Origin: Marinomonas mediterranea MMB-1
GTDB lineage: Bacteria > Pseudomonadota > Gammaproteobacteria > Pseudomonadales > Marinomonadaceae
Direction of reading: 5' to 3'
NCBI RefSeq assembly: GCF_000192865.1
Contig: NC_015276.1
Location: 1,488,001 to 1,552,000, forward strand
Length of the DNA: 64,000 bases
The notes under the pieces were generated by a model, which was given only the letters and a program-made list of their open reading frames with translations, did not search any database and was not told the DNA's origin. The position numbers and the translations under genes are program-made. The first letter of the stretch is position 1; each line of letters opens with the position of its first letter. Positions 44,248 through 52,737 of this stretch are shown in pieces.

Positions 44248-44994
44248 ATGAGTACGAGCACGAGTGAAACAGTCAGTGAATTCACTGTGGCGGGTTACTG
44301 TGATGGCAGCAAGCCTAATGAAATCGTCTTACCCGCTAAGCCTGAACCGTTAGCCATCGATCTCTCTGAAACGGCGATTATCGTTGTCGATATGCAAAAT
44401 GCCTACGCGACAAAAAACGGCTATTTAGACAAAGCGGGCTTCGATATCTCAAGTACGGGGCCGGTCATTGAGCAAACCGCCAAGGTTTTGAATGTCGCAA
44501 GGAAGGCCAATATGCCCGTTGTGTATTTTCAAAACGGTTGGGACCCTCAATATACCGAAGCGGGTGGGCCGGGGTCACCGAATTGGTATAAATCCAACGC
44601 ACTCAAGACCATGCGCAAGCAACCTGAACTCATGGGAACGCTATTAGCAAAAGGGACATGGGATTACGAGCTGGTTGATGAACTGGCTCCGCAAGCTGGC
44701 GATATTGTCATTCCTAAAACGCGCTATAGCGGTTTTTACAACACAAACCTAGACAGCATGTTACGAAGTCGAGGGATTAAAAACCTCGTATTCACCGGCA
44801 TAGCAACCAATGTTTGTGTCGAATCCACGTTGCGAGATGGCTTCTTTTTGGAGTACTTCGGCATCGTATTGGCTGACGCGACTCATCAGGCGGGATCGGA
44901 TGCCATTCAAGCCGCGTCGCTTTACAACATTGAAACCTTTTTTGGCTGGGTGTCCGACGTTGATACTTTCTGCGAAAAGGTGGAACAGGTTTAG
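44248..44994 (+). CDS. rutB: Ureidoacrylate amidohydrolase RutB
   Basis: The protein has 248 residues and is of the isochorismatase-like cysteine hydrolase fold. It hydrolyses ureidoacrylate to aminoacrylate, CO2 and ammonia. The catalytic Asp lies in IIVVDMQNAYATKNGYLD and the nucleophile Cys in TGIATNVCVESTLRDGFFLEY (about residue 190). A Lys completing the triad lies near LLAKGTWDYEL. It is tightly linked to rutA. Confidence 0.96.
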   Translation: MSTSTSETVSEFTVAGYCDGSKPNEIVLPAKPEPLAIDLSETAIIVVDMQNAYATKNGYLDKAGFDISSTGPVIEQTAKVLNVARKANMPVVYFQNGWDPQYTEAGGPGSPNWYKSNALKTMRKQPELMGTLLAKGTWDYELVDELAPQAGDIVIPKTRYSGFYNTNLDSMLRSRGIKNLVFTGIATNVCVESTLRDGFFLEYFGIVLADATHQAGSDAIQAASLYNIETFFGWVSDVDTFCEKVEQV

Positions 44995-45046
44995 TTTTTA
45001 GTTTTTTTACAGGATTTGCGACTTACAACTTGAGAGGACTTTAACC

Positions 45047-45430
45047 ATGAGTAAAAAATCAATCATTCCAGCAGGCACAGGCAAACCACTAGCACCTTAT
45101 GTACCGGGCTCCATGGCGGATAACGTGCTGTATGTATCCGGTACTTTACCCTTTGACAAAGACAACAACGTGGTTCATGTCGGCGATGCAGCTGCGCAAA
45201 CACGCCACGTATTGGAAACCATAAAAGGCGTGGTCGAAGAAGCGGGTGGCACGATGGATGACGTGACGTTTAACACCATCTTGATTACCGATTGGGATAA
45301 CTACGCAGCCGTTAACGAAGTCTACGCAGAGTATTTTCCGGGTGAAAAACCGGCGCGTTACTGCATTCAATGTGGGCTAGTGAAGCCTGATGCTTTAGTT
45401 GAGATCGCGAGCTTCGCGCACATTGGGTAA
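45047..45430 (+). CDS. rutC: 3-aminoacrylate deaminase RutC (RidA/YjgF family)
   Basis: The protein has 127 residues. It is a RidA-fold trimer, which in the Rut pathway speeds hydrolysis of 3-aminoacrylate to malonic semialdehyde. The start KKSIIPAGTGKPLAPYVPGSMADNVLYVSG and the end KPARYCIQCGLVKPDALVEI with the conserved Arg and Cys are typical of RutC rather than general RidA. GAGAGG lies before the ATG. It is separated from rutB by 52 bases. Confidence 0.95.
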   Translation: MSKKSIIPAGTGKPLAPYVPGSMADNVLYVSGTLPFDKDNNVVHVGDAAAQTRHVLETIKGVVEEAGGTMDDVTFNTILITDWDNYAAVNEVYAEYFPGEKPARYCIQCGLVKPDALVEIASFAHIG

Positions 45431-45469
45431 GTGACTCGTAAAGAACGCTTCAGATATTAAGGGCACATT

Positions 45470-46246
45470 ATGTATTTCGAAGTATTGGGTTCGACCGACC
45501 CAAGCGCGCAAACGGTGGTTCTTAGCTCAGGTTTGGGCGGCTCAGCCAATTTTTGGAAGCCTCAATTGTCTGAGTTAACGCAGCTTTATCGTGTGGTTGT
45601 TTATGATCAACTCGGAACAGGGCGGAGTCCCGCCGTTCTGCCTGATCAGTACCGCATCTCGAACATGGCGGATGAACTGCTTGAGCTGCTTGATCACGCA
45701 GGCATTCAAACCTGTCATGTTGTCGGACATGCGTTGGGCGGATTAGTCGCAATGGAAATGGCATTAAAGCAACCAGAGCGATTGACAAGCATGGTGCTGA
45801 TCAACGCGTGGAGCAGTCCAAACCCGCATACGTTGCGGTGCTTCAATATTCGTAAGGCGATTCTCGCCAGCTGCGAAAAACGCGTATTTCTGCAAATGCA
45901 GGCCTTAATTCTCTATCCACCTGATTGGATTGCAGAAAACATTGAAGCACTAGAAGCAGAAGAAGCGCACTTGCTTGAGTATTTCCCAGAAGAGAGCAAT
46001 TTATTAAAGCGAATCGCCGCATTGAGTGAATTTGATATTGAAAGCCAACTTAGCGACATCGCCATCGACGCGTTAATCGTGGCAAATAAAGACGATCTGT
46101 TGGTGCCTTGGCAGCGCTCGATGATATTGGATGAAGGTTTATCTAGCTCGACATTAAAAATACTCGACTACGGTGGTCATGCGTCAACGGTGACCGCGAC
46201 CGATGCATTTAATTCTCTGCTAATGGCGCATTTAGCTCAGTACTGA
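45470..46246 (+). CDS. rutD: Alpha/beta hydrolase RutD (putative aminoacrylate hydrolase)
   Basis: The protein has 258 residues. The alpha/beta hydrolase core has VVLSSGLGGSANFWKPQL (oxyanion region), VVYDQLGTGRSP, and HVVGHALGGLVAMEMAL, where the nucleophile position holds Ala in GHALGG instead of the usual Ser, as in E. coli RutD. The C-terminal His lies in DYGGHAS. RutD increases the rate of uracil catabolism, and its chemical step is debated. It is in the rut operon. Confidence 0.94.
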   Translation: MYFEVLGSTDPSAQTVVLSSGLGGSANFWKPQLSELTQLYRVVVYDQLGTGRSPAVLPDQYRISNMADELLELLDHAGIQTCHVVGHALGGLVAMEMALKQPERLTSMVLINAWSSPNPHTLRCFNIRKAILASCEKRVFLQMQALILYPPDWIAENIEALEAEEAHLLEYFPEESNLLKRIAALSEFDIESQLSDIAIDALIVANKDDLLVPWQRSMILDEGLSSSTLKILDYGGHASTVTATDAFNSLLMAHLAQY

Positions 46247-46270
46247 TTTAAGCCAAGCGTTTCTTTTTAG

Positions 46271-46300
46271 GCACCTCTTTTTAAACAGGTGCTTCTTTTT
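46271..46300 (+). terminator. Terminator-like hairpin in the rutD-rutF gap
   Basis: GCACCT (46271-46276) pairs with AGGTGC (46287-46292) and is followed at once by TTCTTTTT. The ten-base loop and six-pair stem make it a modest intrinsic terminator. It sits inside the operon, 25 bases after rutD, where rutE would be in E. coli. Confidence 0.6.
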
Positions 46301-46391
46301 AGAAAGGGCAATAACCATAACATTTGTAATACCGATAAAAACGAGCGCCGATAAGAGTCGCCAAGAAAAATCACAATGAGAGAACATAAGA

Positions 46392-46931
46392 ATGAGCGAG
46401 ACGAACGAATTACAACGTGAAGAACGACCAATTGAAAAAGCGGAACCAATCTCCGCTCAGGCGTTTAAAGAGGGCATGGCGAACCTTGCAGGTGCGGTCA
46501 ACATAGTGACGACGGAGGTCAATGGCGTGCGAGCTGGGTTTACCGCGACCGCAGTATGCAGCGTTAGTGATAGCCCTGCGACCTTGCTGGTTTGTTTAAA
46601 CCGAGGTTCATCCGTTTACGAGACATTCAAGAATGCGCCAAATGTGGCCATTAATACCCTAGCAAGTGGGCAAGACGCACTTTCTAATCTATTTGGTGGT
46701 AAAGCGCCCATGGCAGAGCGGTTCGAAACGGGCAACTGGTCGACTCAGCAAACGCAATCCCCCGTGTTAACTGACGCGGCGGTAAGCTTTGATTGTCAGG
46801 TGATTCACCGTCAAAGTATTGCAACTCACGATGCCTTCTTTTGCGAAGTTGTCGCGATCCAAACGACCGATAACAGCGGCGCGTTACTCTATTACCAACG
46901 TGGTTATCTGAATGTAGGTAGCACGCTTTAA
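46392..46931 (+). CDS. rutF: Flavin reductase RutF (NADH:FMN oxidoreductase)
   Basis: The protein has 179 residues. It has the flavin reductase-like (FMN-binding split barrel) fold. RutF supplies reduced FMN to RutA. The blocks FKEGMANLAGAVNIVTTEVNGVRAGFTATAVCSVSD, SPATLLVCLNRGSSVYETF and LLYYQRGYLNVG are characteristic. An acidic 20-residue N-terminal extension (ETNELQREERPIEKAEP) precedes the domain. rutE is not found between rutD and rutF. Confidence 0.95.
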   Translation: MSETNELQREERPIEKAEPISAQAFKEGMANLAGAVNIVTTEVNGVRAGFTATAVCSVSDSPATLLVCLNRGSSVYETFKNAPNVAINTLASGQDALSNLFGGKAPMAERFETGNWSTQQTQSPVLTDAAVSFDCQVIHRQSIATHDAFFCEVVAIQTTDNSGALLYYQRGYLNVGSTL

Positions 46932-47006
46932 TCTATCTAGCGGCGCTTGGTAGAGGTATTGAGATAAGCCTTGTTAGTTGGTCGTAATAAAAACGGATCG
47001 AGTGAT

Positions 47007-47885
47007 ATGACAATTTCAGAGACTGCAACAAAGACAGAGACAGAAACCGAGATCGAACGCGCGTCTGAAGACTCCGAAGTCGCCACACCACTGAGTAAGA
47101 CACAAAACAATCGGGCAATGATTTCCATCGAGGATCTATCCCTCGTATTTGAGACAAATGACGGGTCAGTCAATGCGTTGTCTCACATTGATTTAGACAT
47201 AGGTGAGGGTGACTTTGTGTCCTTCATTGGACCCTCAGGGTGTGGTAAAACCACGCTGTTACGCGTGATTGCGGATCTTGAGAAGCCTACGTCAGGTAAA
47301 ATTTTTGTGGACGGTACCTCGCCCGAAGACGCTCGGTTAAATCGGCTCTACGGTTATGTTTTTCAAGCGCCCGCTTTGTTTCCTTGGCGCACCATTGACA
47401 GTAATTGCAAAGTACCGCTTGAAATTTTTGGTGTGTCGAAAGCGCTACAGCAACAAAAAACGGACAAATATCTGGCGCTGGTTGGGCTGCAAGCGTTCCA
47501 CAATAAGTTTCCGTGGCAATTGTCGGGCGGAATGCAACAACGTGCTTCGATCGCGCGAGCATTGTGCTTTGAGCCTCAGTTATTGCTAATGGACGAACCT
47601 TTCGGTGCCCTGGACGAAATTACCCGAGATCATCTCAACCTAGAGTTACTTAAAATTTGGCGAGAAACCGGTAAGACAGTGGTTTTTGTGACGCACTCGA
47701 TCCCCGAAGCGGTCTTGCTGTCTACGCACATTGTAGTGATGTCCCCACGACCTGGCCGGATTGCAAAGGTGATCAAAAGCCCATTGCCGAAAGACAGACG
47801 ATTAGAAGATCGAGAAAGCCCTGAATTTGTCGCCGTGATGCAAGAAGTACGCGAAGCGCTGGCAAACGATCATCGGATAGATTGA
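47007..47885 (+). CDS. ABC transporter ATPase, nitrate/taurine/pyrimidine type
   Basis: The protein has 292 residues. Walker A FIGPSGCGKTTLLR, Q-loop GYVFQAPALFPWRTI, signature LSGGMQQRASIARAL, Walker B LLLMDEPFGALDE and switch VFVTHSIPEA are complete. It belongs to the SsuB/TauB/ThiZ group that pairs with NMT1-type binding proteins. I start at the ATG at 47007. The frame extends to a TTG at 46971, but the 36 residues between 47007 and the domain start are already a Thr/Glu-rich extension (KTETETEIER). It lies directly after rutF, so a pyrimidine substrate is likely. Confidence 0.92.
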   Translation: MTISETATKTETETEIERASEDSEVATPLSKTQNNRAMISIEDLSLVFETNDGSVNALSHIDLDIGEGDFVSFIGPSGCGKTTLLRVIADLEKPTSGKIFVDGTSPEDARLNRLYGYVFQAPALFPWRTIDSNCKVPLEIFGVSKALQQQKTDKYLALVGLQAFHNKFPWQLSGGMQQRASIARALCFEPQLLLMDEPFGALDEITRDHLNLELLKIWRETGKTVVFVTHSIPEAVLLSTHIVVMSPRPGRIAKVIKSPLPKDRRLEDRESPEFVAVMQEVREALANDHRID

Positions 47886-47891
47886 GGAACG

Positions 47892-48803
47892 ATGTGCATG
47901 AATATCTCAACAGCCTTTCCCTCATTCGATTCACTCAGACGTAGTCAAGCCGCGGCGTTACTATTGGTCTTGGCTGTGCTGGCGATTGCTTGGTATCTTG
48001 GCGCTCTGTGGTTAAACAGCGATTTATTGATTAAAGGGTATGAGCGTCGCAGTATTGATTGGACGTTCGGGCAGCTGATTTCAGACGCTTACTCGATGAA
48101 GCGACCTCTGTTGCCGACACCAGACCAAATTGGCGCAGAGTTGTATAAATCCATCTTTGATACCAAGGTAAGTTCAAAGCGTTCGCTGGTCTACCATTCC
48201 GGCATTACCCTTTCCTCAACCCTATTAGGTTTTTTGCTGGGCGCATTGCTTGGCATTCTGCTTGCCATTGGCATTGTGCACAGTCGCACGTTAGAACGTA
48301 GCTTAATGCCGTGGGTCATCACATCGCAGACCATTCCGATTCTCGCCATTGCCCCCATGATCATTGTTGTGCTCGGTGCGATGAATTTTACCGGCGTTTT
48401 ACCGAAGGCCATTATTTCAATGTACTTGTCGTTTTTCCCTGTCACGATTGGCATGGTGAAAGGGTTACGTGCGCCTGAAAAACTTCATATGGAGTTGTTA
48501 GCTACCTACAGCGCGTCCTCAGAGCAGGTCTTTCGTAAGTTACGTTGGCCGAGCGCCATGCCGTATTTGTTTGCAAGCTTGAAAATTGCCATTGCCGCGT
48601 CCTTGGTTGGGGCGATTGTGGGCGAGCTGCCTACTGGCGCGCAAGGTGGATTGGGCTCGCGTTTGCTAAGTGGTTCTTACTATGGGCAAACCATACAGAT
48701 TTGGTCAGCACTGGTCGTCGCCGCGGTTTTAGGTGCCGTTCTGGTTGTTGTGGTGGGGTATTTCGAAAAACGGGTCAATCGCCGTATGGGGAGTCAACTA
48801 TGA
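47892..48803 (+). CDS. ABC transporter permease (first of two), rut-linked
   Basis: The protein has 303 residues and about six transmembrane helices, of the BPD_transp_1 type. The EAA loop appears as MELLATYSASSEQVFRKLRWPSAMPYLFAS. A periplasmic stretch after the first helix (residues 40-95) is unusual in length and contains DLLIKGYERRSIDWTFGQL. It overlaps the next permease gene by four bases (ATGA), which implies translational coupling and a heterodimeric channel. Confidence 0.92.
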   Translation: MCMNISTAFPSFDSLRRSQAAALLLVLAVLAIAWYLGALWLNSDLLIKGYERRSIDWTFGQLISDAYSMKRPLLPTPDQIGAELYKSIFDTKVSSKRSLVYHSGITLSSTLLGFLLGALLGILLAIGIVHSRTLERSLMPWVITSQTIPILAIAPMIIVVLGAMNFTGVLPKAIISMYLSFFPVTIGMVKGLRAPEKLHMELLATYSASSEQVFRKLRWPSAMPYLFASLKIAIAASLVGAIVGELPTGAQGGLGSRLLSGSYYGQTIQIWSALVVAAVLGAVLVVVVGYFEKRVNRRMGSQL

Positions 48804-49759
48804 AACACGCTGTATTTATCGTCGCAGGCGCGTTTGCTTTGACTCTCAGTTTGCAATTGGTCGGGCACTACGATGGGCTTTATCTCCAGTATCCTATTTG
48901 GTTGGCCTTGATTCCTTTTTTGCTGTTAGGGACTTGGTTTGCGATGGCGTCGATGACGACACTGTCTGATCGGATTGAATCGAAGGTTGCGACGCAAGTT
49001 ATCCATTTTGCCATACCGAGTTTATTTGCGTTTATCCTGCTTGTACTTTGGCAGTTAGTCGTAACCGGGTTTAATGTACCAAAAGTACTTTTACCTGCGC
49101 CGAGTACCATTCTTACCACCTTTGTGACGCACCTTGATGTACTTGGGAAAGACTTCGCGCAAACGTGGTTAAAAGCGGTCTTGGTGGGGTGGATCATTGG
49201 CTGTCTAAGTGGCTTTATTGCTGCCTTGTTAATCGATGGGAGCCCATTTCTGCAAAAAGGCTTACTTCCCGTCGGCAACATAATGTCTTCAATTCCGATC
49301 GTCGGAATCGCACCCATAATGGTGATGTGGTTTGGGTTTGATTGGCAATCAAAAGCCGCCGTGGTCGTCATCATGACGTTTTTCCCTATGCTAGTGAATA
49401 CGCTTGCAGGTTTGCAAGCGCGAGATTCATTGCATCTCGATTTGCTTCAAACCTACGCTGGCAAGCGATATCAGGTGCTTTGGTACGTGCAATTGCCCGC
49501 CGCTCTCCCTTTCATTTTTAACGCGCTAAAAGTCAATTCAACCCTCGCACTGATTGGTGCGATTGTCGCTGAGTTCTTTGGAACGCCTATTGTCGGAATG
49601 GGGTTTAGAATTTCAACCGAAGTGGGTCGAATGAACATGGACATGGTGTGGGCAACGATTTTAGTCGCCGCGCTGGCAGGCTCTGCTAGCTATGGCTTGC
49701 TGGCGTTACTGGAATCCAAGTTAACATTTTGGCACCCATCAAGAAGAGGGACGCGTTAA
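48800..49759 (+). CDS. ABC transporter permease (second of two), rut-linked
   Basis: The protein has 319 residues. I start at the ATG overlapping the previous stop (48800). The open frame upstream to 48545 lies inside the first permease and is spurious. Two N-terminal helices precede the BPD_transp_1 core, whose EAA-like loop is LDLLQTYAGKRYQVLWYVQLPAALPFIFNAL. It partners with the first permease and the ATPase. An 80-base gap separates it from the binding-protein gene. Confidence 0.92.
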   Translation: MKHAVFIVAGAFALTLSLQLVGHYDGLYLQYPIWLALIPFLLLGTWFAMASMTTLSDRIESKVATQVIHFAIPSLFAFILLVLWQLVVTGFNVPKVLLPAPSTILTTFVTHLDVLGKDFAQTWLKAVLVGWIIGCLSGFIAALLIDGSPFLQKGLLPVGNIMSSIPIVGIAPIMVMWFGFDWQSKAAVVVIMTFFPMLVNTLAGLQARDSLHLDLLQTYAGKRYQVLWYVQLPAALPFIFNALKVNSTLALIGAIVAEFFGTPIVGMGFRISTEVGRMNMDMVWATILVAALAGSASYGLLALLESKLTFWHPSRRGTR

Positions 49760-49839
49760 CGGGGGAATTAATAGACGTCGAGTAAAACGATCCAATGTAA
49801 AAAACGAGAGAACCATTAATTAAGACAGGAGCAATAAGT

Positions 49840-50850
49840 ATGAAGAAGAGTATCCGTTCGTTGATAGCAGGTTGTACTTTAGCGTGTTCAGCTGTGTCCG
49901 CCTCCTTGGTGCACGCGGCTGATCCACTTACATTGCAGCTTAAATGGGTAACGCAAGCGCAATTTGCTGGCTACTATGTCGCATTGGAAAAAGGCTTCTA
50001 TGAAGAAGAAGACCTAGACATGACGATTAAACCGGGTGGTCCTGATATTGCCCCTCCACAAGTCATTGCAGGTGGTGGCGCTGATGTTATCGTGGAATGG
50101 ATGCCAGCGGCCCTTGCGTCTCGTGAGAAAGGCCTTCCTCTCGTAAACATCGGTCAGGTTTTTAATAAATCAGGCATGATGCTAACTTGCCTTAAATCGT
50201 CTGGTATCGAAAAACCAATGGATGTTAAAGGCAAAACATTGGGTGTCTGGTTCTTTGGTAATGAGTATCCGTTTCTTGCATGGATGTCGAAACTCGGTCT
50301 TCCAACTGACGGAAGCGAAGGGGGAGTGACCGTACTGAAACAAGGTTTTAACGTCGACCCTATTTTTCAGGGACAGGCCGATTGTGTATCAACCATGGTA
50401 TACAACGAATACGGTCAAGTCTTGGATGGCGGTTTAACACCAGAAGAATTGACTGTATTTAGCTATCAAGACCAAGGCGTTGCTATGTTGGAAGATGGCT
50501 TGTACACCACTGAGGCGAAGCTGAAAGACCCAGCGATGGTGGACAAACTGGCACGCTTCCTAAAAGCATCCGTAAAAGGTTGGGAATGGGCTGCTAAATA
50601 CCCAGAAGAGGCCGCAGAAATTGTACTAGAGTATGACGATACTGGCGCGCAAACGCTAGAGCACCAAGTGCGCATGGCAAAAGCCGTGGCGCAATTGATC
50701 GCGGGCAATCCTCAAGGCGTTGGCTACTTAGACCCCGCTGCGTATGAGCGTACAGTCGACGTATTAATGAGCGGTGAATCAGCGCCTGTTATTACGAAGA
50801 AACCGACCGGTGCTTGGACGCATGACGTATATGAAAAAGCGGGATTGTAA
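49840..50850 (+). CDS. Periplasmic binding protein, NMT1/THI5-like (probable pyrimidine)
   Basis: The protein has 336 residues with a Sec signal peptide cleaved after SLVHA-ADPL. The mature start LTLQLKWVTQAQFAGYYVALEKGFYEEEDLDMTIKPGG is the hallmark of NMT1/THI5-like proteins, which bind hydroxymethylpyrimidine (ThiY) and related rings. With the rut genes upstream, uracil, thymine or a modified pyrimidine is the likely ligand. A ribosome site ACAGGAGCAA precedes the ATG. A strong hairpin follows the stop. The ligand is inferred from context only. Confidence 0.9.
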   Translation: MKKSIRSLIAGCTLACSAVSASLVHAADPLTLQLKWVTQAQFAGYYVALEKGFYEEEDLDMTIKPGGPDIAPPQVIAGGGADVIVEWMPAALASREKGLPLVNIGQVFNKSGMMLTCLKSSGIEKPMDVKGKTLGVWFFGNEYPFLAWMSKLGLPTDGSEGGVTVLKQGFNVDPIFQGQADCVSTMVYNEYGQVLDGGLTPEELTVFSYQDQGVAMLEDGLYTTEAKLKDPAMVDKLARFLKASVKGWEWAAKYPEEAAEIVLEYDDTGAQTLEHQVRMAKAVAQLIAGNPQGVGYLDPAAYERTVDVLMSGESAPVITKKPTGAWTHDVYEKAGL

Positions 50851-50871
50851 GCGGCTTTCGTTTTAATAACA

Positions 50872-50905
50872 GTGTTCGTATCTTTCCTATGGAAGATACG
50901 AACAC
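50872..50905. terminator. Perfect hairpin after the pyrimidine binding-protein gene
   Basis: GTGTTCGTATCTT-(TCCTATGGA)-AGATACGAACAC is a long, nearly perfect stem between convergent genes. No T-run follows on either side, so it may stabilise transcript ends rather than terminate by itself. Confidence 0.65.
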
Positions 50906-50959
50906 GTTACACTATGAAATGACAGCGCTTTTTATGGGTTGTTAAACCAAGGAGGGGAA

Positions 50960-51526
50960 CTAAGCGCGGCCAGTAAACTTGCGTTCTTCAACGTTAACGC
51001 GGATGCGATCACCCGTAGAGATATGCTCTGGTACTTGTACTATTGCGCCAGTAGCGAGAACTGCTGGTTTAGTTCGGGAGGTCGCTGACGCGCCTTTAAT
51101 GGATGGATCTGTTTCGATGACTTCTAACTCAACCACAGTCGGCATATCCAACGCCACTGGTGCGTCATCAACCAATACGACTTGCATGCCTTGAGTGTCT
51201 TCATTTAAAAACAAGACTTCGTCGGCAATGGCTTCTTTATTCAAGTTGTAAGGCGTGTAGTTTTCTTCATCCATAAATACGTATTCTTCGCCGTCGATGT
51301 AGGAGAAGTTCGCTGGACGACGAATAAGGTCAGCAAGGTCTAGCATTTCGGAATCTTTAAAGGTCTCATCGATTTTGCGGCCTGACACAACATCGTACAT
51401 GCGCATACGGTAAAGGCTTCCGCCCGCACGGCCCTGTGGTACGGAGCGCTCGATGTCTTTAACAATGCATGTTTTGTCCTGATATTGGATCGCCATGTTC
51501 TTTTTGATGTCACTTGCCTTTGGCAT
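50960..51526 (-). CDS. efpL: Elongation factor P-like protein EfpL (YeiP)
   Basis: The protein has 188 residues. The three-domain EF-P fold is complete: MPKASDIKKNMAIQYQDKTC, FSYIDGEEYVFMDEENYTPYNL, and VVELEVIETDPSIKGASATSRTKPAVLATG. The loop where EF-P carries a modified Lys reads SVPQGRAGGSLY, with an Arg at the tip, as in E. coli YeiP. EfpL relieves ribosome pausing at proline-rich and some other motifs without modification. It lies 50 bases after the LacI regulator gene but is probably independent of that system. Confidence 0.93.
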   Translation of the reverse strand: MPKASDIKKNMAIQYQDKTCIVKDIERSVPQGRAGGSLYRMRMYDVVSGRKIDETFKDSEMLDLADLIRRPANFSYIDGEEYVFMDEENYTPYNLNKEAIADEVLFLNEDTQGMQVVLVDDAPVALDMPTVVELEVIETDPSIKGASATSRTKPAVLATGAIVQVPEHISTGDRIRVNVEERKFTGRA

Positions 51527-51576
51527 ATCAATTTCCTACTGATGTTTGTGTTGCAACGATGCTAATCGACTTCAAC

Positions 51577-52734
51577 CTATTGTTCCAGTCTAGATTCAGT
51601 GCTTCTAACCGTGCGACGCCATTTTGGGATGGCTTGCAGTTTTGATCGCAAATCTCGTTTTTCAGTTTGAGTGTGGTTTTGACGCTCTGTGTTGGTGCTG
51701 GATTCTTCGTTGCTTTCCTGATTGCCGTCCTGACTGCTTTTCTGATAGCCGTCCTGAATGGTTTCTTGATCGAGCAGGTCAACTTGATCACAGTTTAGAA
51801 TGTCGGTCACACGTTCTGCGATGGCGTTATAAGGTTGTGCGAATGTTGTCAGGTTGTAGCCTTTCCAACTGGCTTGAGGAATGTCATCAAAGCCGAGCAC
51901 ACAGAGGTCGTTAGGAATGTCCACATGATACTCATGAGTCGCCGTATCGATAAATCCACAGGCAACTAGGTCCGTAATACAGAAATAGCCATCGTCTCGT
52001 GTTGGTTTCGATAACAATGTCGTAGCGGCGAGTTGTCCGTCTTCGTAATTTGTATTCTCACCCCGCCAGATAGTCAATTGCAGACCTCGTTCCTGTGCAG
52101 AGCGGATAAAAAAGCGTTCGCGGGCAACGAGACTCGGGGTTCCCTTTGACGAGCTAACGAGTGTTAATGTCTGACAGCCTGCTTGAACAAAAAATTCGAC
52201 GGCTTCCTGCATCGCCTGCGCGTAGTCGATTTGTATATGGTGCACGTCTTGTAGATCATTGTGGCGGTTGATCAGTATGACTTTTTGCCCCGCTTTTATA
52301 CAGGACTGCACCATTTCCTCTGGTGGCGTCCCTGACATCACGATGCTGGCTGCCGCTCGGTAATGCAGCGCTCTATTGAGAGCTTCGCCCGCACTGGTTG
52401 GGTCGGCACTGACATTAATCACCATGACCATACGGCCATCTGCTTGCAATTGGCGCGTTAACGCATCGAGCAAAAGGTTGTGATACGGCTTATCAAGGTT
52501 TGCTGCGAGTAAGCAAACGGGGCGACTTTTTTCCTGAGACAAGCCACGTGCCAGATGATTGACGTGGTAGTTCAACTCCTCCGCGGCGGCGAGGACTTTC
52601 TCCCGTGTCTTTGTCGACACGCTCGCGCCGTCGGTAAAGGTTCTTGAGACAGCCGAGCGCGAGACGCCAGCGAGTCGAGCGACATCAGCAGCGGAAGCCG
52701 CACGGCTTTTACTAGGGCCTTTCGGCTTGTGCAT
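51577..52734 (-). CDS. LacI-family transcriptional regulator with repeat-bearing C-terminal tail
   Basis: The protein has 385 residues. The N-terminal helix-turn-helix (AADVARLAGVSRSAVSRTFTDGASVS, about residues 15-40) and hinge helix (VNHLARGLS) precede a type I periplasmic-binding fold (VCLLAANLDKPYH to LCVLGFDDIPQASW). LacI regulators usually respond to a sugar or sugar phosphate. After the domain, about 60 residues form a polar Gln/Asp/Ser/Thr tail with an eight-residue repeat (QDGYQKSS/QDGNQESN), then a basic end. It is the last gene of the importer/phosphatase operon and follows the phosphatase by three bases. Twin operators lie before the operon. Confidence 0.9.
   Translation of the reverse strand: MHKPKGPSKSRAASAADVARLAGVSRSAVSRTFTDGASVSTKTREKVLAAAEELNYHVNHLARGLSQEKSRPVCLLAANLDKPYHNLLLDALTRQLQADGRMVMVINVSADPTSAGEALNRALHYRAAASIVMSGTPPEEMVQSCIKAGQKVILINRHNDLQDVHHIQIDYAQAMQEAVEFFVQAGCQTLTLVSSSKGTPSLVARERFFIRSAQERGLQLTIWRGENTNYEDGQLAATTLLSKPTRDDGYFCITDLVACGFIDTATHEYHVDIPNDLCVLGFDDIPQASWKGYNLTTFAQPYNAIAERVTDILNCDQVDLLDQETIQDGYQKSSQDGNQESNEESSTNTERQNHTQTEKRDLRSKLQAIPKWRRTVRSTESRLEQ
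51711..51758 (-). repeat. 24-bp tandem repeat in the LacI gene tail
   Basis: Two adjacent 24-base units (51711-51734 and 51735-51758) agree at 21 of 24 positions. A weaker third unit may begin at 51759. The repeat keeps the reading frame and encodes eight residues per unit, in the polar C-terminal tail of the regulator. Confidence 0.85.
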
Positions 52735-52737
52735 AGG

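Noticed and set aside
48545..48799. Upstream extension of the second rut-linked permease
   Set aside because: The added residues lie inside the first permease in another frame. The ATG at 48800 overlaps the preceding stop (ATGA) and gives a normal N-terminus.
51528..51791. 87-codon minus-strand frame with Lys/Arg/Ile repeats
   Set aside because: It overlaps the end of the LacI gene in another frame. The repeats are a shadow of the 24-base tandem duplication.
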